Of a stretch of 64,000 nt of DNA, positions 16,008 to 26,411 are shown piece after piece. Within the stretch, counting starts at the first letter, position 1. The number at the start of each line of letters is the position of its first letter. The notes under the pieces were generated by a model. That model saw only the letters and a program-made list of their open reading frames with translations. It was not told the origin of the DNA and did not search any database. The DNA lies in contig CALRJY020000018.1 of NCBI GenBank assembly GCA_943367715.1, forward strand, positions 1-64,000. Reading direction: 5' to 3'. Source of the stretch: JAEYXS01 sp943367715 (GTDB taxonomy: Bacteria; Verrucomicrobiota; Verrucomicrobiia; Limisphaerales; JAEYXS01). The translations under genes were made by a program, and so were the position numbers.

Positions 16008-17171
16008 ATGGATTTAATTCATAAACTGATGACTTCGGTAGGAGACTGGTACGGCTCCTTGCCCTTGGTCATGCAATTTACGTTGATGAGCGCCATCAAA
16101 GTGTTGGCGGTAATCTTCCTCGCGGTGCTGCCGATGGTGTCGTACTACGTCGTGGCCGAACGCCGTATCTCGGCGTGGATCCAGGACCGCGTGGGCCCGA
16201 ACCGCGTCGGTCCCTTGGGCTTGTTCCAGCCGTTTGCGGATGCCGTGAAGTCGATCCTCAAGGAAGACTTCATGCCCGGTCACGTGCGGAAGATTTACTT
16301 CTGGCTGGCGCCGATGCTGACGCTCATCCCGGCGTTCCTCGTGCTGGCGGTGATTCCGTTCGGTTCCACGATGGGCAAGCAGAAGATGGTGATCGCCGAC
16401 CTGAACGTGGGTATCCTTTACACGTTCGGCATCGTGTCGCTGGGTGTGTATGGCATTGTGCTCGCGGGTTACGCGGCGAATTCCAAGTATCCTTTTCTCG
16501 GCGGCATTCGTTCCAGCGCGCAGTTGGTGTCGTATGAACTAGCGATGGGTATGAGCGTGGTGCCGATCTTCATGCTGGTGGGTGATCTGAACCTCAGCGC
16601 CATCATCGGTTATCAACAAGGGACATGGGCTAGCATGCTTGCCAAAGAAAACCAGACAGGCGCCCTGGCGACAGTCCTGGGACTTTTCCCCAACTGGCTG
16701 ATCTTCAAGCTGCCATTCTGCTTCTTCATCTTTTTGATCTCGGCGTTTGCGGAAACGAACCGCTTGCCGTTCGATTTGCCGGAATCGGAAACGGAGCTCG
16801 TGGCCGGTTACAATACGGAATACAGCTCCATGAAGTTCGCCATGTTCTTCATGGGTGAGTACACGAACATGATCGCGGCCTCGGCGATGATGGTGACGCT
16901 GTTCTTCGGTGGCTGGACACTGCCGTGGTTCGGTTTGGACCAGCCGGCCGCAGCCGACCAATGGTGGATGGGTGTGGTGCATATCATTATTTTCATCGGC
17001 AAGATGTTGGTTTTCATGGTGCTGTTCATCTGGGTGCGTTGGATGCTTCCGCGCTTCCGTTATGACCAGCTTATGGACTTGGGCTGGCGCCGGTTTGTGC
17101 CATTCGCCCTCGCGAACATCCTTTTCTATGCCGTGGTTTTGTGGGCAACCAGTTCGGGAGCAGCAAACTAA
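16008..17171 (+). CDS. nuoH: NADH-quinone oxidoreductase subunit H
   Basis: Membrane subunit at the junction of both arms, forming part of the quinone channel. ERRISAWIQDRVGPNRVGP near residues 51-69 and the acidic loop AFAETNRLPFDLPESETELVAGY near 245-265 are family signatures. Eight or more membrane helices are visible in 387 residues. It starts 14 bases after nuoG and is followed by nuoI. Confidence 0.96.
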   Translation: MDLIHKLMTSVGDWYGSLPLVMQFTLMSAIKVLAVIFLAVLPMVSYYVVAERRISAWIQDRVGPNRVGPLGLFQPFADAVKSILKEDFMPGHVRKIYFWLAPMLTLIPAFLVLAVIPFGSTMGKQKMVIADLNVGILYTFGIVSLGVYGIVLAGYAANSKYPFLGGIRSSAQLVSYELAMGMSVVPIFMLVGDLNLSAIIGYQQGTWASMLAKENQTGALATVLGLFPNWLIFKLPFCFFIFLISAFAETNRLPFDLPESETELVAGYNTEYSSMKFAMFFMGEYTNMIAASAMMVTLFFGGWTLPWFGLDQPAAADQWWMGVVHIIIFIGKMLVFMVLFIWVRWMLPRFRYDQLMDLGWRRFVPFALANILFYAVVLWATSSGAAN

Positions 17172-17192
17172 CCGTCGAGAACTGAGAACCAT

Positions 17193-17750
17193 ATGATCGT
17201 CAAACGCCCAGATTTGAGTTGGTGGGAACGGATTTATTTGCCGGCCTTGCTTGGTGGCTTCAAGGTGACGGGCAAGCATTTCTATCGCACGGTCTTCCAG
17301 CGGAAGTCCGTGACGATGCAGTATCCCGAGCAGAAGTGGACCGTGCCGGATGGGTATCGTGGCGCGCCCTACCTGGTGAAGGATCAGGATGACAACACGA
17401 AGTGCGTGTCCTGCCAGTTGTGCGAATTCATCTGCCCGCCCAAGGCCATCAAAATCATTCCACCGGGACCGAGTGGTGAAATGGCGGACCGTCCGAATGC
17501 GGAGAAGATGCCGAAGGAATTCGAGATCAACATGCTCCGGTGCATCTTCTGCGGCTTCTGCCAGGAAGTCTGCCCGGAAGAGGCGATCTTCCTGCAGAAG
17601 GATTATTCGCTGACCGGCCTGAGCCGGGGTGAGATGATTTACAACAAAGAGAAGCTGCTTTCCTTGGGCGGAACCCATCGCGGCGTGAAGAAGTGGGAGC
17701 ACAAGCAGAAAGAGGCCGAGGAACAGGAAACGTTCCCGGTGAAGGCTTAA
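17193..17750 (+). CDS. nuoI: NADH-quinone oxidoreductase subunit I
   Basis: A two-cluster ferredoxin-like subunit that carries N6a and N6b. The two 4Fe-4S motifs are complete: Cys71, 74, 77 and 81, and Cys117, 120, 123 and 127. The insert between the two motifs (about 35 residues) is of normal size. The C-terminus is a charged tail. 185 residues is a usual length. Its stop lies 22 bases before the orphan gene that interrupts the usual nuoI-nuoJ order. Confidence 0.95.
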   Translation: MIVKRPDLSWWERIYLPALLGGFKVTGKHFYRTVFQRKSVTMQYPEQKWTVPDGYRGAPYLVKDQDDNTKCVSCQLCEFICPPKAIKIIPPGPSGEMADRPNAEKMPKEFEINMLRCIFCGFCQEVCPEEAIFLQKDYSLTGLSRGEMIYNKEKLLSLGGTHRGVKKWEHKQKEAEEQETFPVKA

Positions 17751-17772
17751 TCGCCGTTATACGCATAAGATT

Positions 17773-18327
17773 GTGATCAAAACTGGCATCAAATTCACGT
17801 TGGCTGCGCTCGCGATGCTTTTATGCACCGCGGCGGTGCTGACGGTGGGCAAGCCAGTGCCGGCCTATAATCCGGAACAGGTCAAAGGTGGCATTCGGGT
17901 AGTGTTGCTCAAAGTGGACAAGGCGACGGTTTTCACAGATGTCGGATTTAGCCAGAGCACGGGCGGGAAGATTCATGCAGTGCCGGGTGTTGGCGTGACT
18001 TATCTCGTCGAATTGATGGGAACTGAACCGATCAAAAACTGGAATCATGTAGATGATGACAAGCTGGTGAGTATTAATGGAAACGTCGTTAAAGACCCGC
18101 TGCCTGATAATTTGACCAGTGGTGGGCACAGTTCATCGCATGAGTATCAGCATTATGATTGGCGTATGATGAAGCAACCAGCGGTGACCAATTCAAAGCG
18201 TACTCACGTAGAAGAAACGTGGAAGCGTGGGTTAAAGGTTTCTGCGGGAAAAGTTGATTTGAACATTAAAGTCGGCTTCAACGACCGAATTGAAGAGTTT
18301 GTTTTCAAAAACGTGCCTGTTGAGTAA
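17773..18327 (+). CDS. Exported protein of unknown function inside the nuo operon
   Basis: I do not recognise this 184-residue protein. Residues 1-24 form a signal peptide (basic start, then AALAMLLCTAAVLTVG). The mature part is beta-rich with a central His-rich stretch (GGHSSSHEYQHYDW) that could bind metal. The start is GTG 17773. The stop lies 5 bases before nuoJ, so it must be translated from the nuo transcript. Its DNA is visibly richer in A and T than the flanking nuo genes, which suggests later insertion. It could be an accessory subunit facing the periplasm or a passenger; nothing in the sequence decides this. Confidence 0.7.
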   Translation: MIKTGIKFTLAALAMLLCTAAVLTVGKPVPAYNPEQVKGGIRVVLLKVDKATVFTDVGFSQSTGGKIHAVPGVGVTYLVELMGTEPIKNWNHVDDDKLVSINGNVVKDPLPDNLTSGGHSSSHEYQHYDWRMMKQPAVTNSKRTHVEETWKRGLKVSAGKVDLNIKVGFNDRIEEFVFKNVPVE

Positions 18328-18332
18328 TTGCG

Positions 18333-18845
18333 ATGCCCTCCACACCAGACATTTTCTTTTACATCTTCGCCTTCCTGACGCTGCTCTGCGGTTTCATGGT
18401 GGTGGCGAATCCGTTCAGCCGGAACCCGGTGACGAGCGCCATGTTCCTCGTACTGACCATCGCCTCGATGGCCGGATTATTCGTGCTGCTGCACGCATTC
18501 TTCCTCGCGGCGGTCCAAGTGCTCGTTTACGCGGGCGCAGTGATGGTGCTGTTCCTGTTCGTCATCATGTTGCTGGACCTGAAGGATGAGGAACGGCGCA
18601 AGCTGAACAAGTTCGGCATCGCGGCGGGCGTGATCGGCGTTGGTTCCATTGTGGCCATCTTCTTGAAGACCATCATGGAATCGAAGGTGGGTGAGGGGCT
18701 GGCAGTCCCGGTGAAACAGGGACAGGTGAAAGACTTGGGTCACATCCTGTTCAGCCAGTATCTGCTACCGTTTGAGATTCTCTCGATTTTGCTGCTGGTG
18801 GCCATGGTGGGCGTGATTTTGCTGAGCAAGAAGGATTTGAAATAA
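18333..18845 (+). CDS. nuoJ: NADH-quinone oxidoreductase subunit J
   Basis: Small membrane subunit of complex I, here 170 residues with five predicted helices. The NPVTSAMFLVLTIASMAGLF stretch of helix 2 and the glycine-rich AVQVLVYAGAVMVLFLFVIML of helix 3 (which forms the pi-bulge next to the quinone cavity) are typical. It begins five bases after the orphan gene and ends one base before nuoK. Confidence 0.95.
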   Translation: MPSTPDIFFYIFAFLTLLCGFMVVANPFSRNPVTSAMFLVLTIASMAGLFVLLHAFFLAAVQVLVYAGAVMVLFLFVIMLLDLKDEERRKLNKFGIAAGVIGVGSIVAIFLKTIMESKVGEGLAVPVKQGQVKDLGHILFSQYLLPFEILSILLLVAMVGVILLSKKDLK

Positions 18846-18846
18846 C

Positions 18847-19152
18847 ATGCAAGTGGGTCTGGAACATTATCTGGTGGTCAGCGCGGTCCTGTTTTGCATT
18901 GGACTGCTGGGCGTCATCCTGCGGCGCAACGTGCTGATCATGTATATGTCGCTGGAGCTGATGCTGAACGCGGCGAACCTGGCGCTCGTCGCCATGTCGC
19001 GCTTCAATGACAACCTGAACGGGCAAGTGATGGTGTTCTTCATCATCACGGTGGCGGCGGCGGAAGTGGCGGTGGGCCTGGCCTTGATCGTGGCGCTGTA
19101 TCGCCGCCGTCAAAGCGCGCATGTCGAGGATCTGACCTCGATGAAACTTTAA
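18847..19152 (+). CDS. nuoK: NADH-quinone oxidoreductase subunit K
   Basis: A 101-residue, three-helix membrane subunit, homologous to MrpC. The buried Glu residues of the proton channel are seen in MSLELMLNAANLALV (helix 2) and AAAEVAVGLALIVALYRRR (helix 3). The length is exactly that of the family. It starts one base after nuoJ. Confidence 0.96.
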   Translation: MQVGLEHYLVVSAVLFCIGLLGVILRRNVLIMYMSLELMLNAANLALVAMSRFNDNLNGQVMVFFIITVAAAEVAVGLALIVALYRRRQSAHVEDLTSMKL

Positions 19153-19164
19153 GGATTTTGGGAC

Positions 19165-21033
<1,869 letters not shown>

Positions 21034-21036
21034 ACC

Positions 21037-22599
21037 ATGTCTCTCTTAACTTTCATACTCGGTATACCGTTGCTGGCGGCAGTGCTGCTGTTGTTCCTGC
21101 CGCGCAACCTGCGGTTCCTCGCGCGCCTGATTTCACTGGTGGCCACATTCTTCTCCATGGGCTTGGCCATCGTGATGTTCATCAAGTTCCAGACCGGGGC
21201 GGAGACATTTCAGTTCGTGCAGAAGGTGGCGTGGATCGAGTCTCTGGGGATCAGCTATCACGTGGGTGTGGACGGTATCAATGTCGGCTTGGTGCTGATG
21301 GCGGCAATTGTGGCGTTTGCGGCAGCGTGTGTCTCATGGGAGATCAAGGAACGGGAGAAGGAATTCTATTTCCTGCTGCTGCTCATGAGCGGTGGTATCA
21401 TCGGTGCGTTCGCGTCGTTGGACCTGTTCTTCTTCTATTTCTTCCATGAACTGGCGCTGGTGCCCACGTTCATAATGATCGGCGTGTGGGGCAAGGGGGC
21501 GGAAAAGAATTACGCGGCGTTCAAGATGACGCTGTATCTCAGCTTGGGCGCGCTAATCGCGCTGCTGGGCCTGATCGTGCTCTATGTGCAATCGGGGGCG
21601 AACACGTTCGATATCGTGCAACTGACGGCGCATCTGAAGGCCAAGCCGTTGCCGGTGGCCATCCAAGGTATCATTTTCCCGCTCTTGTTGTTCGGATTCG
21701 GCATCTTGGTCTCGCTGTGGCCGTTCCATACGTGGGCACCGATTGGTTACGGTGCGGCGCCTACGGCCACCTCCATGCTGCATGCTGGTGTTCTGAAGAA
21801 GTTCGGGCTGTATGGTCTGATCCGCGTGGCGCTGCCGTTGATGCCGGAAGCTTTGAACAGCGGCAGCATTTTTGGGCCGGGCTGGATGGACATTCTGGTG
21901 TTCCTTTGCCTGGGCAACATCCTGTTCTGCGGCCTGGTGGCCATCCGTCAGAAGAATCTGAATCTGCTCATCGGTAATTCCAGCGTGGCGCACATGGGCT
22001 TCATTTTCCTCGGTATCGCGAGCTTGTCCTTGATCGGTATCACAGGGGCAATCGTCATCATGGTGGCGCACGGCTTGCTGGCGGCGTTGACCTTTGCGGT
22101 GAGCGGTTACCTGTATCAGCAGACGCGCACTTTGGAGATCGAGAAGATGGGCGGGTTGCTCCGTGCGGTGCCGTTCATCGGGGCGGCGATGATCATGGCG
22201 ATGATGGCCGGATGCGGTCTGCCGGGCTTCGCGAATTTTGTGGGTGAAGCGATGGTGTTCTTTGGGGCTTGGGAGCCGTATCCGACGGCTACGGTTTTTG
22301 CCTGCTGGGGCGGTCTGGTGATCGGTGCGGTGTATATGCTGCGCGCCATCCGTAACATTCTGCACGGTGAATTGGTCGCGGACTTCAAGAATATCACGGA
22401 TGCCTCGACCCCGTGGCGCAAGCTGCCATTTGTGGTGCTGATCGCGGCGTTGCTGTGGTTCGGCTTCGTGCCGGGCAGCCTGACGGAAAAGATCAAGCCG
22501 GATGCAGCTAAGATCGTAAAAGCGGTAGAGGTCGCCAAGCCGGGTAAGACTGGTCCAAGCAAGCCGGACAAAAAGTCGGATTCCGCGGCGGTGCGTTAA
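21037..22599 (+). CDS. nuoM: NADH-quinone oxidoreductase subunit M
   Basis: Antiporter-like proton-pumping subunit. FFFYFFHELALVPTFIMIGVWG contains the conserved Glu of helix 5, and SLWPFHTWAPIGYGAAPTATSMLHAGVLKKFGLYGL contains the central channel motif. About 13-14 helices are predicted. The C-terminal extension is unusually Lys/Ser/Pro-rich (GKTGPSKPDKKSDS), a soluble tail of about 35 residues beyond the last helix. It starts three bases after the nuoL stop. Confidence 0.95.
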   Translation: MSLLTFILGIPLLAAVLLLFLPRNLRFLARLISLVATFFSMGLAIVMFIKFQTGAETFQFVQKVAWIESLGISYHVGVDGINVGLVLMAAIVAFAAACVSWEIKEREKEFYFLLLLMSGGIIGAFASLDLFFFYFFHELALVPTFIMIGVWGKGAEKNYAAFKMTLYLSLGALIALLGLIVLYVQSGANTFDIVQLTAHLKAKPLPVAIQGIIFPLLLFGFGILVSLWPFHTWAPIGYGAAPTATSMLHAGVLKKFGLYGLIRVALPLMPEALNSGSIFGPGWMDILVFLCLGNILFCGLVAIRQKNLNLLIGNSSVAHMGFIFLGIASLSLIGITGAIVIMVAHGLLAALTFAVSGYLYQQTRTLEIEKMGGLLRAVPFIGAAMIMAMMAGCGLPGFANFVGEAMVFFGAWEPYPTATVFACWGGLVIGAVYMLRAIRNILHGELVADFKNITDASTPWRKLPFVVLIAALLWFGFVPGSLTEKIKPDAAKIVKAVEVAKPGKTGPSKPDKKSDSAAVR

Positions 22600-22618
22600 C
22601 CATTTTGACTGAAGGTAG

Positions 22619-24163
22619 ATGAATACATCTCTGATAACGTTGGAAATCGCGGTGGTCGCCATCGGCCTGCTGATTCTGCTGCTGGACCTGTGGGTCCCGG
22701 CTGCTTCAAAGGTCAAGCTGGGTCATGCGGCGGCGATGCTGCTGTTTTTGGTCCTGTACTGCAGCTTCACGGGTCTGGTGGATGGGGACGGCGTGCGTTA
22801 CGCGTTTGGCGGGATGTATGTGCAGGATCAGTTGGCACTTTATTTCAAGCGCTTCTTCCTCGCGGCAGCGATCATCGTGCTGGTGTTTACGGTGGAGTAT
22901 GCGGACCGTATCAAAGCGGGCATTTCCGAGTTTTATGCGCTCACGCTGTTCGCCCTGGCGGGCATGATGTTCGCGGCTTCGGCGAATGATTTCAGCCTGC
23001 TGTTCGTCTCGTTGGAGCTCATCACGGTGACGTTCTATGTGCTGACCAGTTTCCTGAGGACGCAAGTGAAGTCGCTGGAATCGGGTGTGAAGTATCTGAT
23101 TCTCGGTGCGCTTTCCTCGGCCTTCATGGTGTACGGCATCGCGCTGGTGTTCGGCACGACGAACACGATGAATTTCGGTGAACTGCATAAGATCACCAGT
23201 GACTTGGCGATTGCGGGTAAACTGGGTGACCAAAAGCTTCTGCAACTGGGCCTGCTGATGGTGTTCTTCGGTCTGGCGTTCAAGATCGCCGCCTTCCCGA
23301 TGCATGTGTGGGCGCCGGATGTTTATCAAGGCTCGCCGACTCCGGCCACGGCCTTTCTGGCGGTGGGCTCCAAGGCGGCTGGCTTCGTGCTGGTGTTGCG
23401 CGTGCTTTTCGGTGCTGCCCCGGCGATTGCCGTCAATTGGACTTTTGTGCTGATGCTCGTTGCCGCCATCACGATTCTTTACGGTAACCTTTGCGCTATA
23501 CCGCAACGGAACATCAAGCGCCTCTTGGGCTACTCCAGCATCTCGAATGCCGGCTATATCCTTTTGGGCGTGGCGGCAGCTTCGGTGAGCGGCTCTTCGG
23601 CGGTCTTGTATTATCTCACGGGTTACCTGTTCACGGTCTTGGCGGCGTTCGGCGTCTTGATCGTGGTGGTGAAGCAGGTGGATGGGGATGATATCTCCTC
23701 GCTGTCCGGCTTGAGCCAGCGTTCACCGTTTCTGGCGGCGACGATGACGATCGCCATGGTTTCGCTGGCGGGTATTCCGCCGTTGGCCGGTTTTGTCGGC
23801 AAGTTCCTGCTGGTGAAGGCGGTGGCTGAGCAGGCGATCTCGAATCCAGTGAACCCGATCATGCATCCGATGGCGTTCATCCTCATCGCAGTGGCCATCG
23901 CGGGTGTGGTGATGTCGCTCTATTATTATTTTGGCGTGGTGCGGGCGATCTACTGGAGCAAGGATAGCAGCGATACGACGCCGATCACGGTGAGCTATCC
24001 GGTGAAGGCGATGCTTCTGACCTGTGTGGTGGCCATCCTTTATCTCGGCATCTTCCCCGGGGCTCCGTTGACGGCCGGTGAGAATGCCGTGTCCGACCTC
24101 AAACTGTCCCCGCAAGCGGTGGTCAAGCATGAGGCTAAAGCACAGCACGCGGCCAAACACTAG
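22619..24163 (+). CDS. nuoN: NADH-quinone oxidoreductase subunit N
   Basis: Third antiporter-like proton-pumping subunit of complex I. LLFVSLELITVTFYVLTSF carries the conserved Glu, and KIAAFPMHVWAPDVYQGSPTPATAFLAVGSKAAGF carries the conserved Lys and channel segment. RNIKRLLGYSSISNAGYIL is also typical. 514 residues, about 14 helices, with an Ala/His/Lys-rich tail (KHEAKAQHAAKH). It is the last gene of the nuo operon and is followed by a strong terminator. Confidence 0.95.
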   Translation: MNTSLITLEIAVVAIGLLILLLDLWVPAASKVKLGHAAAMLLFLVLYCSFTGLVDGDGVRYAFGGMYVQDQLALYFKRFFLAAAIIVLVFTVEYADRIKAGISEFYALTLFALAGMMFAASANDFSLLFVSLELITVTFYVLTSFLRTQVKSLESGVKYLILGALSSAFMVYGIALVFGTTNTMNFGELHKITSDLAIAGKLGDQKLLQLGLLMVFFGLAFKIAAFPMHVWAPDVYQGSPTPATAFLAVGSKAAGFVLVLRVLFGAAPAIAVNWTFVLMLVAAITILYGNLCAIPQRNIKRLLGYSSISNAGYILLGVAAASVSGSSAVLYYLTGYLFTVLAAFGVLIVVVKQVDGDDISSLSGLSQRSPFLAATMTIAMVSLAGIPPLAGFVGKFLLVKAVAEQAISNPVNPIMHPMAFILIAVAIAGVVMSLYYYFGVVRAIYWSKDSSDTTPITVSYPVKAMLLTCVVAILYLGIFPGAPLTAGENAVSDLKLSPQAVVKHEAKAQHAAKH

Positions 24164-24190
24164 AGCGGAAGCAAGGCAAGTTTTTGAATG

Positions 24191-24226
24191 GGGCGGTATG
24201 TAGCGATACATACCGCCCTGTTTTTT
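24191..24226 (+). terminator. Strong Rho-independent terminator of the nuo operon
   Basis: A perfect 12-bp stem (24191-24202 with 24207-24218) closes on a GCGA tetraloop of the GNRA class and is followed by a T run. It begins 27 bases after nuoN and separates the nuo operon from the moxR operon. Confidence 0.93.
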
Positions 24227-24285
24227 GTAACAACTCCCGCTTGCAAAGTGGCGGCTGAATCGTAACTTGATGGCAATAGCCATGG

Positions 24286-24341
24286 GGAGGAAACCGAAAC
24301 ACACCGGCTGGCACGCCTGAGGAGGCGAAACCGGAATCTCC
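24286..24341 (+). other. Possible structured leader of the moxR operon
   Basis: Three nested stems can be drawn: GGAG (24286-24289) with CTCC (24338-24341), CCGG (24304-24307) with CCGG (24331-24334), and CGCCT (24314-24318) with AGGCG (24323-24327). I do not recognise a known riboswitch class. The stems are short, so this may be chance. Confidence 0.25.
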
Positions 24342-24364
24342 GCGGCTCAAAAGGATGTCATCGC

Positions 24365-25348
24365 ATGAGTGAAATATCGCCGCAGTCTGTAAGGGAAGTT
24401 TACGGACGGATTCATCAGGAGCTGGGCAAAGTCATTGTCGGCCAGGACCACATCGTCAGGCTGCTGCTCGTCAGCCTTTTCTCACGAGGGCATTGTCTCT
24501 TGATCGGTGTTCCCGGGCTGGCCAAGACGCTGCTGGTGAAGACGCTCTCGGATGTGCTCCATCTTAGCTTCAAGCGCATCCAATTCACGCCAGACCTGAT
24601 GCCGACCGACATCATCGGATCGGAGCTGTTGCAGGAGAAAGACCGGCGGCTGGAGTTCGAGTATCAGGCCGGGCCTATCTTCGCGAACTTGGTTCTGGCG
24701 GACGAAGTGAACCGCACGCCGCCCAAGACGCAATCGGCCCTGCTGGAAGCCATGCAGGAGCGCAAGGTGACGCTGGGCGGCAAGACCCGCAGCCTGCCGG
24801 ATCCATTCTTAGTCGTGGCGACCCAGAATCCGATCGAACAGGAGGGCACGTATCCGCTCCCTGAAGCGCAACTGGACCGCTTCATGTTTTCGCTCCACCT
24901 TGATTATCCGGAGAAGGATGAGGAGATCGAGGTGGTGAAACGCACAACGTTGCGGGAGCTGCCGGTCCTGCAACCGGTGGTGACGTTGGAGGAGATCTTG
25001 GCGGTGCAAAGGCTGGTTCTGGCGGCACCGGTCTCGGATCATGTGATCGATTACGCGGTGGAGCTGGCGGGGGCTACGCGTCCGAAACGGAAGAACCCGT
25101 TGCCCTTGGCCAAAGATTATATCGAGTGGGGAGCGGGACCGCGTGCTTCGCAATATCTCATTCTGGGAGCCAAGGCGCTGGCGTTGCTGAAAGGCAAGCT
25201 GGCTCCGGAAACGGAAGAAGTGCGCGAGGTGGCGTTGCCGGTGTTGCAGCATCGTGTGATCACCAATTATCGCGCCACGGGAGCGGGCAAGAGCTCACAA
25301 GACGTGCTGAATGAGATCCTGGCGCAGGTGCAGGAGAAGAGCTATTAG
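24365..25348 (+). CDS. MoxR-family AAA+ ATPase
   Basis: A 327-residue AAA+ ATPase of the MoxR group, thought to act as a chaperone that loads or remodels partner proteins with VWA domains. Walker A is GVPGLAKT near residue 47, Walker B is LVLADEVNRTPPKTQSALLEAMQE near 115, sensor 1 is VVATQNPIEQEGTYPLPEAQLDRF, and the arginine finger region and a lid domain follow. It is the first gene of a dense operon whose next three genes encode DUF58 and VWA proteins, the usual partners. AGGATG precedes the ATG. A terminator upstream separates it from nuoN. Confidence 0.93.
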   Translation: MSEISPQSVREVYGRIHQELGKVIVGQDHIVRLLLVSLFSRGHCLLIGVPGLAKTLLVKTLSDVLHLSFKRIQFTPDLMPTDIIGSELLQEKDRRLEFEYQAGPIFANLVLADEVNRTPPKTQSALLEAMQERKVTLGGKTRSLPDPFLVVATQNPIEQEGTYPLPEAQLDRFMFSLHLDYPEKDEEIEVVKRTTLRELPVLQPVVTLEEILAVQRLVLAAPVSDHVIDYAVELAGATRPKRKNPLPLAKDYIEWGAGPRASQYLILGAKALALLKGKLAPETEEVREVALPVLQHRVITNYRATGAGKSSQDVLNEILAQVQEKSY

Positions 25349-25371
25349 GCCGAAAGAAAAGGCAGGGAGGC

Positions 25372-26409
25372 ATGCCAAGTTATAATTCATATCCCGGGCC
25401 ACCACCGATACCGGGAAGCAAACGTTCGCAGTCCGCGGACCAGCCACCGCCATTGCCCGGGCTGAAACCGCCTGCGGCAAAGCCGGCCAAACAGGTGACG
25501 AAAGCGGCCCCGCGTTCCCTGCTGACGCTGGAGGAACTGGAGCGGTTCAAGAACTTGCTGGTCTTCGCGCAGGTAACGGTGGAGGGCTATTTCGCCGGCA
25601 AACACCGGTCACCTTATCGTGGTTCATCGGCGGAGTTTGCCGACTACAAGGAATATGTCGCTGGGGATGATCTGGGGCGGATCGACTGGCGGGCTTATGG
25701 GCGGACGAAGAAGCTTTATATCCGCCAATACGAGGATGAGACGGACATGGTGGTGTACCTGCTGGTGGATACCAGTGCCTCGATGCGCTACGCGGGCGGA
25801 GGGAGGCAGATGAAGTATCAGCTCGCGGCCAAGGTGGCGGCGGCGCTGGCGTATCTGGTGATGAACCAGGGCGACAAGGTTTCCCTAGGACTCTTCTCCG
25901 ACCGGCTGAATAATTATCTGACGCCGGGCGGCACGCGTCGGCATTTGCACAAGCTCGTGACGTCCCTGGAATGCGTGCAGCCGCAAGCGGGCACGGGCAT
26001 CGTGCAGGCATTGACGGAGTGCGGACCGGTTTTTCGCAAGCGAGGCAAGCTGGTGATCCTCTCGGATTTTTTGACCGACCGGGAAGCGTTGTTCGATGCG
26101 CTGGGGCAATACGTTCACCGGCGGTTTGAGGTGTTGCTCTTGCACGTGCTGGACCCGGATGAGCTGCATCTGCCGGCGCAAAATCTGGCGCGGTTCATCG
26201 ATCTGGAAACCGGGCAGGAAGTGGAGGTCGATCCGGAAGAGATCCGGGCGCATTACCAGGTGCATCGCCAGCAGGCGCTGGAATCAATGGCCCGGGAGGC
26301 CAACCTCCGACGCATCACTCATCGGTTGGTGGACACGCGCCGACCTTATCTGGATGCCATCGAGGCGTATTTGGGATTCCGGGGCAATCAAACTTTCTCC
26401 CCGCACTAG
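25372..26409 (+). CDS. DUF58 domain protein (VWA-like)
   Basis: A 345-residue cytoplasmic protein. The first 45 residues are Pro/Lys-rich and probably disordered. The rest is the DUF58 family: GSSAEFADYKEYVAGDDLGRIDWRAYGRTKKLYIRQYE is its core signature, followed by a VWA-type metal-binding loop DTSASM (the MIDAS pattern DxSxS). Members are always found beside MoxR ATPases and probably receive their action. The protein lacks the N-terminal helices of many DUF58 proteins. It starts 23 bases after moxR and ends two bases before the BatA-type gene. Confidence 0.9.
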   Translation: MPSYNSYPGPPPIPGSKRSQSADQPPPLPGLKPPAAKPAKQVTKAAPRSLLTLEELERFKNLLVFAQVTVEGYFAGKHRSPYRGSSAEFADYKEYVAGDDLGRIDWRAYGRTKKLYIRQYEDETDMVVYLLVDTSASMRYAGGGRQMKYQLAAKVAAALAYLVMNQGDKVSLGLFSDRLNNYLTPGGTRRHLHKLVTSLECVQPQAGTGIVQALTECGPVFRKRGKLVILSDFLTDREALFDALGQYVHRRFEVLLLHVLDPDELHLPAQNLARFIDLETGQEVEVDPEEIRAHYQVHRQQALESMAREANLRRITHRLVDTRRPYLDAIEAYLGFRGNQTFSPH

Positions 26410-26411
26410 GC

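Noticed and set aside
21553..22716. Minus-strand open frame of 387 codons
   Set aside because: Shadow of nuoM with very high Arg/His/Gln content.
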